This document shows positions 53,903 to 61,670 of a DNA stretch of 64,000 bases, piece by piece (within the stretch, counting starts at the first letter, position 1; every line of letters starts with the position of its first letter). The notes beneath the pieces were generated by a model. The model saw only the letters and a list, made by a program, of their open reading frames with translations, did not search any database and was not told the DNA's origin. Both the position numbers and the translations under genes were made by a program. Source of the DNA: Ulvibacterium sp. (GTDB taxonomy: Bacteria; Bacteroidota; Bacteroidia; Flavobacteriales; Flavobacteriaceae); the NCBI RefSeq assembly GCF_028285715.1, contig NZ_JANQOO010000020.1:434001-498000 (forward strand), written 5' to 3'.

Positions 53903-54556
53903 ATGTTAAATAAAGAAGGAATAGCAAAACGGATAGCAAAAGAAGTAGAGGATGGTTTCTACGTAAATCTAGGGATTGGCATTCCCACTCTGGTCGCCAA
54001 TTTTGTACGTAATGATATTAATGTAGAATTCCAAAGTGAAAATGGAGTATTGGGTATGGGCCCCTTTCCGTATGAGGGCTATGAGGATGCAGATATCATC
54101 AACGCTGGAAAACAGACCATTACCACTTTACCCGGAGCGTCCTTTTTTGATTCGGCCACTAGTTTTGGGATGATTCGCGGCCAGCATGTAGACCTCACTA
54201 TTCTCGGCGCCATGGAAGTGGCGGAAAACGGTGACATCGCCAATTGGAAGATTCCTGGAAAAATGGTCAAGGGAATGGGAGGTGCCATGGACTTGGTGGC
54301 AAGCGCGGAAAACATCATTGTAGCCATGATGCACACCAACAAGGCTGGCAAATCCAAGCTTCTCAAAAGATGTACTCTTCCGCTAACTGGGGTAGGTTGT
54401 GTCACCAAAATAGTGACAAACCTAGCGGTACTGGAAGTAACCTCAAAAGGTTTTAAGTTGCTGGAACGAGCGCCGGGAGTTGACGTTGAGCAAATAAAAA
54501 TGGCTACCGAAGGCGCTTTAATTCTTGAGAGCGATGTCCCGGAAATGGCACTATGA
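53903..54556 (+). CDS. 3-oxoacid/acetate CoA-transferase subunit B
   Basis: The 217-residue beta subunit carries the catalytic glutamate E46 in QSENGVLG, with GIGIPTLVANF before it and MGGAMDLVASAENIIVAM after it. It forms the enzyme with the subunit at 52701-53405. About 118 bp separate it from the four-helix-bundle gene, so it may still be on the same transcript. Confidence 0.93.
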   Translation: MLNKEGIAKRIAKEVEDGFYVNLGIGIPTLVANFVRNDINVEFQSENGVLGMGPFPYEGYEDADIINAGKQTITTLPGASFFDSATSFGMIRGQHVDLTILGAMEVAENGDIANWKIPGKMVKGMGGAMDLVASAENIIVAMMHTNKAGKSKLLKRCTLPLTGVGCVTKIVTNLAVLEVTSKGFKLLERAPGVDVEQIKMATEGALILESDVPEMAL

Positions 54557-54843
54557 GCTCTGGGATTGCAGATGAGTCCGAGCTGAGAAACGAAGCGATG
54601 TTTACTCAAAAAAATTTGGGGGTATATCTTGAATTTTCACCCTTGTTTCCAAGATTTTTTTCAAAACTAGGCCGTTCCACCAGGCATTTCATCGAAGAAA
54701 ATGACCGTTCATCCTTTTCACAACATTTTGTGAAGACTTCACAACAATAGTTTCCATTTCGGAAAGCTCTAAAGTACTTTTACAAAACAAATCAATACAA
54801 AGTTTCAGATCCCAAATCTGGCTTTATCAAAACCCACAGATCT

Positions 54844-54951
54844 ATGGAAGCCCCAATGAACCACGCCCCAACCAAAGAAGAAATTCAAGTGTACAAAAAC
54901 GACTTTTTTAGCGGTATTGTCATGTTGACCAAGAAACTGTTTATGCTATAG
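54844..54951 (+). CDS. Putative 35-codon ORF
   Basis: ATG 54844 to TAG 54951 reads MEAPMNHAPTKEEIQVYKND, then 15 more residues ending in MLTKKLFML. The codon use (GCC, AAA, GAA) and the amphipathic helix-like middle look real. It is followed 20 bp later by a perfect 12-bp terminator, which suggests a stand-alone transcript. No family is recognised, so it remains a candidate. Confidence 0.5.
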   Translation: MEAPMNHAPTKEEIQVYKNDFFSGIVMLTKKLFML

Positions 54952-54971
54952 CATTTTGGTAAAAATTCTAA

Positions 54972-55004
54972 AAAAGGAGCAGTATAACCTACACTGCTCC
55001 TTTT
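54972..55004 (+). terminator. Rho-independent terminator
   Basis: A perfect 12-bp stem AAAAGGAGCAGT (54972-54983) / ACTGCTCCTTTT (54993-55004) with a 9-nt loop is followed by a T-rich stretch. It closes either the CoA-transferase mRNA or the 35-codon ORF. Confidence 0.92.
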
Positions 55005-55023
55005 CTTTTTTCTAATTTTGGGT

Positions 55024-55587
55024 ATGGGCCCAAGCCAAAGGCATTTAATTCTCCGAAAATGCGATCAAACCAATCTGGACGAACTTGTTGAACTGTCGTT
55101 AAGAACATTCAAGGATGCCTTTGAGGCGGACAACGACCCAGACGACTTTAAGGACTATCTTCGTATTGCATTTCATAGGGATACCTTGTTTGCCGAGCTG
55201 CAGGATAAGGACGTGAGCTTCTACTTTGTTAAGGTTGATAACAGGACGGCGGGTTATTTTAAGTTGAATGAAAACTTGGCCCAGACCGAAGTAAAGTCGA
55301 ACAGTAGTATTGAATTGGAACGCATCTATGTTCTAAATATCTTTCAAGGCTCAGGAATAGGTGCATGGATGCTTACCGAGATAAAACGAATTGCCTCTGA
55401 AAAAGGGAAACACTTTCTTTGGCTGGGCGTATGGGAAAAAAACCATAAGGCTATTCGGTTTTATCAAAGGCTGGGATTTACAAAATTCGGGACGCATCCC
55501 TATTTCATAGGAAAGGATAAGCAAACGGATTGGCTTATGCGGCTTGATTTGATTAATTTGGATTCTGAATACATTCCTTTAAAATGA
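55024..55587 (+). CDS. GNAT family N-acetyltransferase
   Basis: The 187-residue acetyl-CoA-dependent acyltransferase has motif A NIFQGSGIGAWMLTEIKR and motif B-like FLWLGVWEKNHKAIRFYQRLGF. The substrate is unknown. The ATG at 55024 is taken; a TTG at 55018 adds two residues. Its stop overlaps the start of the serine hydrolase gene by 4 bp, so the two are co-translated. Confidence 0.9.
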   Translation: MGPSQRHLILRKCDQTNLDELVELSLRTFKDAFEADNDPDDFKDYLRIAFHRDTLFAELQDKDVSFYFVKVDNRTAGYFKLNENLAQTEVKSNSSIELERIYVLNIFQGSGIGAWMLTEIKRIASEKGKHFLWLGVWEKNHKAIRFYQRLGFTKFGTHPYFIGKDKQTDWLMRLDLINLDSEYIPLK

Positions 55588-56738
55588 AGTATCCCACGAT
55601 CATTCTTTTTTATCTCTTTTCTTTGGGCACTCTTTTCGCCCAGGAGGATTATTATTTTCCGGAAAGAAATGAGGTGTGGGAGATTAAGGCTCCTTCTGCC
55701 TTTAAAATAGATGAAAGGAAACTTCAAGAAGTTGTTGATTTTGCCCGACGGAATGAATATTCGGGTTCAAGGGACCTCCGAATCGCCATTCTTAAAGGGT
55801 TCGAACGGGAACCTTTTCATGAAGTCCTTGGCCCTACCAAGAAACGTGGCGGTCCGGCCGGAATGATTTTGAAAAATGGGTATGCCATAGCCCAATGGGG
55901 GGAAACAAAAAGGGTAGACATGACCTTTAGTGTTACCAAGAGCTTTTTGAGCACGGTGGCTGGACTCGCTGTGGACCAGGGTATAATTGCAGAAACCAGT
56001 GATAGGGTGGTAAACTATATTTGGGATGGGACTTTCGATGGGGAACATAATGGAAAGATTACTTGGGAGCATTTGTTGCAACAGAATTCCGATTGGTCCG
56101 GGGAACTCTGGGGAGGAAAGGATTGGGCTGACCGACCGCCTCGGGAAGGTGGTTTGGATGACTGGAAATTCCGAAAGCTCAATGAACCGGGAACCGTAAT
56201 GGAATATAATGACGTCCGCGTTAATGTGTTGGCCTACGCGCTGACCCATGTATGGCGAAAACCCTTGCCCATGGTACTTAAGGAGAACCTAATGGACAAA
56301 ATTAGCGCTTCTACCACTTGGAGATGGCATGGGTATTACGATGCATGGACGGAAATTGATGGTGTTCAAATGAAATCGGTAACCGGTGGAGGACATTCCG
56401 GTGCCGGAATGTTTATTAGTACGGAAGACATGGCCCGCTTTGGATTGGTGTTTCTCAATAAAGGAAAATGGAAAGATCGGCAACTCATTAGCCGGGATTG
56501 GATAAAAAGAGCCCTTGAACCCTCCAAACCCAATGTGAATTATGGTTTTATGTGGTGGTTGAATAAAAAAGGCGACCGACACTGGGAAGGGCTTTCGGAA
56601 AATTTATACTATGCCGCAGGCTTTGGAGGTAACTACATTGTTGTTGATGACGACAATGATCTGGTCGTGGTAACACGTTGGTTAGAGCCTAGCAAATTAG
56701 GTGAGTTTATGACTATGCTAAACACAGCCCTGAAATAA
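55584..56738 (+). CDS. Serine hydrolase of the beta-lactamase/class C family
   Basis: The 384-residue exported protein has a signal peptide (about 1-20). The active-site SxxK is S116-V-T-K119 (FSVTKSFL), the tyrosine motif is MEYNDVRVN, and a late GGNYIVVDDDND block is present. The fold is shared by beta-lactamases, DD-peptidases and esterases; without the KTG box its substrate is uncertain. The start overlaps the upstream acetyltransferase stop. Convergent with the methionine aminotransferase gene, 7 bp apart. Confidence 0.88.
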   Translation: MKYPTIILFYLFSLGTLFAQEDYYFPERNEVWEIKAPSAFKIDERKLQEVVDFARRNEYSGSRDLRIAILKGFEREPFHEVLGPTKKRGGPAGMILKNGYAIAQWGETKRVDMTFSVTKSFLSTVAGLAVDQGIIAETSDRVVNYIWDGTFDGEHNGKITWEHLLQQNSDWSGELWGGKDWADRPPREGGLDDWKFRKLNEPGTVMEYNDVRVNVLAYALTHVWRKPLPMVLKENLMDKISASTTWRWHGYYDAWTEIDGVQMKSVTGGGHSGAGMFISTEDMARFGLVFLNKGKWKDRQLISRDWIKRALEPSKPNVNYGFMWWLNKKGDRHWEGLSENLYYAAGFGGNYIVVDDDNDLVVVTRWLEPSKLGEFMTMLNTALK

Positions 56739-56745
56739 GGCTACC

Positions 56746-57906
56746 TTATCGAAAGTTCCTAAGAATTTCAGTGGCTTTTTCTAAGGTTTCCTCGGTCTTG
56801 GCAAAACAAAATCGTAAAACTTTATCGTCTCGGTTATCCAAATTGAAGGAGGATATGGCGATACTCGCTAATTTATAATCCACTATCAACCGCTTTGCCA
56901 AAACCTCGTCCGGTTCATGGGTTATTCCGGAATAATCCAGCAATTGAAAATAAGTGCCTTGCGAAGGCGTGAACCTAAATTTGGAACCACTAAGCCTACT
57001 CAGGAAATAATCTCTTTTCTGTTGATAGAAGTCCTTTAAATCCAAATAATGTGATTCGTTTTTTAAGTAGACCGCCATAGCCCGTTGCACAGGATGATCC
57101 ACACAAAAAACGGCAAATTGATGTGTTTTTCGGAATTCGTGCATCAATTCGGCCGGTGCGGCACAGTAACCCATTTTCCAACCGGTAACGTGAAACGTCT
57201 TTCCAAAAGAGGCACAGACAAAACTGCGCGAAGCCAAGTCATCCAAGCGGGAAGCACTTTCGTGTTCCTTTCCATCAAAAACAATATGCTCGTATACCTC
57301 ATCACTGACCAAAATGATACGGGTGTCCCGTAGAATTTCCTGGAGTTGAAGCATATCGGTTTTGGAGAAAATCCGTCCGCTCGGATTGTGTGGGGTATTA
57401 ATGACGACCATTCGAGTCTTCGTAGTAATCCTGGTTCGGAATTCTTCCCAGTCCACATGATAATCCTTTCCTTTTAATTGTACTGGGACAGGAATACCAC
57501 CATTCACTTCAATGGCCGGTTCATAACAGTCGTAAGCGGGTTTCAAAACGATGACCTCGTCACCAGGATGGACAAAAGCCGTAATTGCCGTAAAAATGGC
57601 CTGAGTGGCCCCTACAGTTATTGTAATTTCTTTTTCGGGATCGTAAATCCGGTCATGCAGCTTTTCTGTTTTCTCCGCGATGATTTCCCGAAGGCCATAA
57701 TAGCCTTGCATAGCGGCATATTGGTTATGGCCTTTTAACATGGCATCGGAGACCAAACCCATTAACTTTCTATCGGCTTCAAAGTTGGGAAAGCCTTGGG
57801 AAAGATCAATGGCCTTATGTTTTCTCGCCAGGTTACCTACTGTAGTGAAAATGGTAGTTTTTATATTGGGGAGTTTAGAAGGGATATTGGTCTTTAGATT
57901 AGCCAT
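56746..57906 (-). CDS. Methionine aminotransferase (PLP class I)
   Basis: The 386-residue PLP enzyme uses K236 in SFGKTFH as the Schiff-base lysine. NTPHNPSGRIFSKTD, SDEVYEHIVFDG and LSQGFPNFEADRKLM match the methionine/kynurenine aminotransferase group, in which methionine is regenerated from ketomethiobutyrate. ATG 57906 is preferred over 57936, because the family starts near SKLPNIKTTIF. Minus-strand single gene. Confidence 0.92.
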   Translation of the reverse strand: MANLKTNIPSKLPNIKTTIFTTVGNLARKHKAIDLSQGFPNFEADRKLMGLVSDAMLKGHNQYAAMQGYYGLREIIAEKTEKLHDRIYDPEKEITITVGATQAIFTAITAFVHPGDEVIVLKPAYDCYEPAIEVNGGIPVPVQLKGKDYHVDWEEFRTRITTKTRMVVINTPHNPSGRIFSKTDMLQLQEILRDTRIILVSDEVYEHIVFDGKEHESASRLDDLASRSFVCASFGKTFHVTGWKMGYCAAPAELMHEFRKTHQFAVFCVDHPVQRAMAVYLKNESHYLDLKDFYQQKRDYFLSRLSGSKFRFTPSQGTYFQLLDYSGITHEPDEVLAKRLIVDYKLASIAISSFNLDNRDDKVLRFCFAKTEETLEKATEILRNFR

Positions 57907-57970
57907 GGACAAGAGTATTACCTTAAAATTAGGCAATTTAGCACTTCCTGCTTTGGATCAGGTGTAATCT

Positions 57971-58261
57971 TTACTTTGGAGTTTGTAAAAATTTGTTGAG
58001 GTAGTGCTTATCTCCCTCGGCTAAAAGCTGTCTGGCCAAAGAGTTGTCAAACGCGATCCGTAAGAGTTCTTCGATGGCCCTAGCGTTTGATTTTGTGAGG
58101 CTATTTGTTCTGTAGACCACATCTCTAATGGTCGAAAAACTTACACCGGTAAAAGTGGCCACATTGGCAAAGTCATCTTTGGTGGTGTTTCTTCTAAGCG
58201 TTAGCGATAATTTCTCATTGATAGGTCTTCCGTAGTCCTGTTCCGTAAACATGGGTTGCAC
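57971..58261 (-). CDS. Hypothetical HTH-like small protein
   Basis: The 96-residue protein has a helical pattern DDFANVATFTGVSFSTIRDVVY that could be a helix-turn-helix (about 31-52), and basic ends. It is divergent from the XRE/S24 gene, with about 200 bp of repeated operator-like sequence between. It may be a small regulator, but the family is not recognised. An alternative ATG would start at residue 4. Confidence 0.6.
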   Translation of the reverse strand: MQPMFTEQDYGRPINEKLSLTLRRNTTKDDFANVATFTGVSFSTIRDVVYRTNSLTKSNARAIEELLRIAFDNSLARQLLAEGDKHYLNKFLQTPK

Positions 58262-58371
58262 TGTATTAAGGATTTAGTTAAACTTTTATGTTTTGCAATA
58301 TGTTGGTGCTTTTCTTTTAAACATTCCAAGGCTCTGGAACAAACACTATTAAATCTCCTTGCGTATTTTGC

Positions 58372-58379
58372 TATATTTG
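58372..58379 (+). promoter_or_regulatory. -7 promoter element of the XRE/S24 gene
   Basis: TATATTTG fits TAnnTTTG and lies 83 bp before the XRE gene start. The operator-like repeats lie between it and the start codon. Confidence 0.5.
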
Positions 58380-58399
58380 CCTGTAAACCGTATACAAGT

Positions 58400-58450
58400 A
58401 ACGCATCTTAATTGCGTTTTTCAACAAAATATGTAAGATTATTACGCAAT
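58400..58450. promoter_or_regulatory. Operator-like inverted repeats before the XRE/S24 gene
   Basis: AACGCA (58400-58405) and TGCGTT (58413-58418) form one inverted repeat. ATTGCGT (58411-58417) and ACGCAAT (58444-58450) form a second 7-bp one. ATTATT-ACGC-AATAAT (58438-58453) is a third. Self-repression by the downstream regulator is likely. Confidence 0.55.
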
Positions 58451-58461
58451 AATACAAACTT

Positions 58462-59178
58462 ATGTTTATATTAAAGCAATTAAGGCGTAAAAAAAATATA
58501 AATCAGACCGATTTGGCCAAGGCCATAGGGGTGAGTTTGCGCACTATTCAGCTTTATGAGAAAAAAGATGCTAATATTCCTATAAAAAACCTTACAAAGA
58601 TTGCGCAATATTTTGATGTCACTATCGCTGAGCTGTATTCCCATGAAAGTGTAAATGAAACCGAAATGGAATATGACGCCGCGGAGCAACTTGGCAAAGG
58701 ACACACAATTACAAAGTTGGCCCCGGGTAAATATCTAATTTTGGCTCCCTTGGTGCTTACTGAACAATATGGCAAATTCTCAAAGCAATTTGCCAAAAAA
58801 GTATTTGTGCATACTTTACCTAGAACGGGATTTATCGTGGATCGTGTGTCGGTGGCACAGTATATGGCCTTTGAGATTTCCAACGACTCCATGGATGATG
58901 GTTCCTTAAAAAGTATTCCGTCCAAGTCCATTGTTTTGGGTAAGTTGATACCCCACGAGAGGCTACAAGGCCATATACAGAACAACCCCGAGAGTCCTTC
59001 GATATTTGTATACAAAGGAAATCTAATGTGCAAATTGATAGGGGATTACAATAGAAGGAACAAGACCGTAGTATGCAAAAGCCTTAAGGATTCGCCGGAG
59101 TATGCCGATTTTGAGATAAAGATTAAGGAGATAGAGCAGTTGTATGCCATTTTGGGGAAACAAGTTACCTACATATAA
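58462..59178 (+). CDS. XRE-family regulator with LexA-like S24 domain
   Basis: The 238-residue protein has an N-terminal XRE helix-turn-helix (about 3-57, KNINQTDLAKAIGVSLRTIQLYEKK). A C-terminal S24-like domain (about 110-235) has the Ser region FEISNDSMDDGS and a later Lys. It resembles phage CI-like or stress repressors that self-cleave when RecA is activated, but the catalytic pair is not fully clear. It is preceded by operator-like repeats and followed by the convergent vsr gene. Confidence 0.85.
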   Translation: MFILKQLRRKKNINQTDLAKAIGVSLRTIQLYEKKDANIPIKNLTKIAQYFDVTIAELYSHESVNETEMEYDAAEQLGKGHTITKLAPGKYLILAPLVLTEQYGKFSKQFAKKVFVHTLPRTGFIVDRVSVAQYMAFEISNDSMDDGSLKSIPSKSIVLGKLIPHERLQGHIQNNPESPSIFVYKGNLMCKLIGDYNRRNKTVVCKSLKDSPEYADFEIKIKEIEQLYAILGKQVTYI

Positions 59179-59249
59179 AAAGAGATGGTCAATGCATATC
59201 TTAACCTTAAAAAAGTGTAGATTCTTTTTTTAATGAAGAAATATCGAGC

Positions 59250-59732
59250 CTAGCTCGGGAAGCTGTTTACGGATTCTAAATGGGAAATGACCTGTTCTAG
59301 ACAGGCATCAAGCTCTTTTTTAATTTTACTCTCCCAAAAACGAAAAACGGTATAGCCAGATTTTTTTAGCTCAAGATTTACCTCCTTGTCCCGCTGCATA
59401 TTGCGTTCTATCTTGGCAATCCAAAATTCCCGATTGGTCTTTATTTTTGGTTTTCGTTCTTCCCAGTTATGGCCATGCCAATATTCCCCATCTATAAAAA
59501 TTACCGTCTTGTATTTTTTTAGGGCGATATCAGGTTTGCCGATTAATTTCTTGTAATCTACTCGATAGCGGTATCCTGCAGCCCATAGTGCTTTTCGAAA
59601 GGCTAGCTCGGGTTTGGTATTCTTACCCCGAATCTTCCCCATAATCTTGGAGCGCTCAGGGGTTGTATAGAATCCGGATTCCTCATTGAATCGGGGTACC
59701 TTAATGCGTTCTTCAGCGTAGTTTTCTGGCAT
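59250..59732 (-). CDS. Vsr-like very short patch repair endonuclease
   Basis: The 160-residue PD-(D/E)XK nuclease shows RSKIMGKIRGKNTKPELAFRKALW near the start, the catalytic Asp in GKPDIAL, then FIDGEYWHGHNW. It nicks next to T:G mismatches formed by deamination of 5-methylcytosine. The zinc-binding cysteines of the E. coli enzyme are not present (only one Cys in the protein), as in many Bacteroidetes members. No cytosine methylase gene is in the window. Confidence 0.87.
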   Translation of the reverse strand: MPENYAEERIKVPRFNEESGFYTTPERSKIMGKIRGKNTKPELAFRKALWAAGYRYRVDYKKLIGKPDIALKKYKTVIFIDGEYWHGHNWEERKPKIKTNREFWIAKIERNMQRDKEVNLELKKSGYTVFRFWESKIKKELDACLEQVISHLESVNSFPS

Positions 59733-59860
59733 GGTCTAAAAATACCAAAAGTGTTTTGCAAAGGAAAGTATCCGTAAAGTTTAACGAATCTTGCGACATT
59801 TGAACCTGCTCAACTTTCTCTGGGAGAATCTCTTATTTTTAGAAGAAAATTTACGTGGGC

Positions 59861-60787
59861 ATGGAAAAAGGGAACCAACAACAGTTACTATATATCCATA
59901 GAATTAATAAGGTTGTGGAGTATATCGAAAACAATCTGGATGCGGACTTATCCTTGGAAGAACTTTCCAAAATAGCCTGTTTTTCGGCTTTTCATTTCCA
60001 TCGTATTTTCTCGGCGCTATTGGGTGAGACGCCGAACGGCTACATAACCCGAAGGCGTATTGAAAAGATAGCCGGGCGGTTATTCTATCCTGGGAAAAGG
60101 GAATCATTGACCCAGTTGGCCCACCAGTATGGCTTCAAAAGTATATATTCCTTCTCAAGGGCCTTTCGCAAATTTTATGGAATGAGCGCTACCGAGTTTC
60201 AGAAAAAGGGGCAAAGCGAGTTCAGCAAGATTGGCAAAATCGAAAACAAGAAAGGAGAAAGCAAAGTGTCTTTCCAGAAATACTTTTACAGCATGGATAA
60301 TCTAAAAAACTGGTTACGAATGAAAACAAAAGTAGAAGTAAAGGAAATGCCCGAATTGAAATTGGTTCACCTAAGACATCAGGGAGCTTATTCGGAGATT
60401 GGAAAGGCCTATGAAAAATTGATGGAATGGGCTGGCCCTAGGGGTCTTTTGAACTTTCCCAAAACCAAAATGGTGGGAATCTATTATGATAGTCCAAGGG
60501 TCACCGATGAATCAAAAATGCAGTCCAGTGCCTGTTTGACCGTTGATATGGATGTGGAAACCAACGGCGAGATAGGCAAACTTACCATTCCCAAGGGAAA
60601 GTTTGCAGTAGGTAGCTTCCAGATTGCGTTGGAGGAATTTGAAAGGGCATGGAACAGCATGACGTTATGGATTCCGGAAAACAACTTCGAGCTTAGGGAA
60701 GGTCATTATCATGAAATTTATCATAACAATGGTAAACAACATCCTGAGGGACTGTTCTTTGTGGATATCTGTATCCCGGTAAAATAA
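59861..60787 (+). CDS. AraC-family regulator with GyrI-like effector domain
   Basis: The 308-residue protein has an N-terminal AraC double helix-turn-helix (about 8-112; LSLEELSKIACFSAFHFHRIFS, YGFKSIYSFSRAFRKFYG). A C-terminal GyrI-like small-molecule domain (about 155-308) contains LKLVHLRHQGAYSEIGKAYEKL, which lines the ligand pocket. SoxS/Rob-like multidrug or stress control is plausible. ATG 59861 is used; a GTG two codons earlier is possible. It is divergent from vsr and convergent with sdhB. Confidence 0.9.
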   Translation: MEKGNQQQLLYIHRINKVVEYIENNLDADLSLEELSKIACFSAFHFHRIFSALLGETPNGYITRRRIEKIAGRLFYPGKRESLTQLAHQYGFKSIYSFSRAFRKFYGMSATEFQKKGQSEFSKIGKIENKKGESKVSFQKYFYSMDNLKNWLRMKTKVEVKEMPELKLVHLRHQGAYSEIGKAYEKLMEWAGPRGLLNFPKTKMVGIYYDSPRVTDESKMQSSACLTVDMDVETNGEIGKLTIPKGKFAVGSFQIALEEFERAWNSMTLWIPENNFELREGHYHEIYHNNGKQHPEGLFFVDICIPVK

Positions 60788-60793
60788 AGCAAA

Positions 60794-60826
60794 AATCCCG
60801 TATTCTACTGGATAGAATGCGGGATT
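60794..60826. terminator. Bidirectional terminator between the AraC gene and sdhB
   Basis: A 14-bp stem AATCCCGTATTCTA (60794-60807) / TAGAATGCGGGATT (60813-60826) with one G-T mismatch has a 5-nt loop. The A-run on its left gives a T-run for the minus-strand sdh message. Confidence 0.88.
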
Positions 60827-60848
60827 CACTTTAAAATTTGAAAAACTT

Positions 60849-61595
60849 TTATCCTTTTACAGCCGCGCTTAAATATTCCCGGTTCATACGAGCGATATTT
60901 TCCAGGGAAATTCCCTTAGGGCATTCTACCTCACAGGCACCTGTGTTGGTACAGTTTCCAAAACCTTCAAGATCCATTTGCCGCACCATGTTCTCTACAC
61001 GTTCAGCAGCTTCTACCTTACCCTGTGGCAATAGGGCAAATTGGGATACCTTGGCAGAGGTAAATAACATGGCACTTGCATTTTTACAGGCGGCAACACA
61101 GGCACCACAACCAATACAAGTAGCTGCATCCATGGCTTTATCGGCAATATGTTTCTCAATTGGGATAGCGTTCGCATCCACTGGATTACCTGAGGTATTT
61201 ACGGAAATATAACCTCCGGCCTGTTGAATACGGTCAAAAGCGGAGCGATCAACGATCAAGTCCTTGATTACGGGAAAAGCTTTGGCCCTAAATGGCTCTA
61301 TTACGATAGTATCCCCGTCATTAAAGCTTCGCATGTGCAGTTGACAAACGGTGATTAATCTATCGGGGCCATGAGGTTGTCCGTTAATCATAAGCGAACA
61401 AGTTCCGCAGATACCTTCCCTACAATCATGATCAAACTCTACGGGCTCTTCGCCTTTGGCTACCAAATCTTCATTGAGCACGTCTAGCATTTCTAGAAAA
61501 GACATATCGGATTCTACCTGGTCCAAGGTATAATCAACAATTTTTCCTTTAGAACTCGCATCTTTTTGACGCCATATTTTTAAATATATTTTCAT
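60849..61595 (-). CDS. sdhB: Succinate dehydrogenase iron-sulfur subunit
   Basis: The 248-residue protein carries the electron-transfer clusters of complex II. The [2Fe-2S] cysteines are in [15 protein letters not shown] and ITVCQLH. The [4Fe-4S] and [3Fe-4S] ligands are in [12 protein letters not shown] and [14 protein letters not shown]. It links the FAD subunit to the membrane quinone site. Length fits the Bacteroidetes/fumarate reductase type. The gene is 75 bp downstream of sdhA. Confidence 0.95.
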   Translation of the reverse strand: MKIYLKIWRQKDASSKGKIVDYTLDQVESDMSFLEMLDVLNEDLVAKGEEPVEFDHDCREGICGTCSLMINGQPHGPDRLITVCQLHMRSFNDGDTIVIEPFRAKAFPVIKDLIVDRSAFDRIQQAGGYISVNTSGNPVDANAIPIEKHIADKAMDAATCIGCGACVAACKNASAMLFTSAKVSQFALLPQGKVEAAERVENMVRQMDLEGFGNCTNTGACEVECPKGISLENIARMNREYLSAAVKG

Positions 61596-61670
61596 AGCTA
61601 TTTTGCTTATTCTTCTTGTGTTGTTTGTTGCTTACAAAGACTTGTTGCAATGTCAACTAACAACAATTAT

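Larger units (their letters stand above)
54557..55023. other. Intergenic region with a short ORF and a terminator
   Basis: No ordinary gene lies here between the CoA-transferase beta subunit and a GNAT gene. The region contains a 35-codon ORF at 54844-54951 and a strong terminator at 54972-55004. A frame opening at 54553 overlaps the end of the CoA-transferase gene and looks non-coding. Confidence 0.5.

Noticed and set aside
54553-54750. 65-codon frame after the CoA-transferase beta subunit
   Set aside because: No protein-like composition; it overlaps the end of the beta gene.
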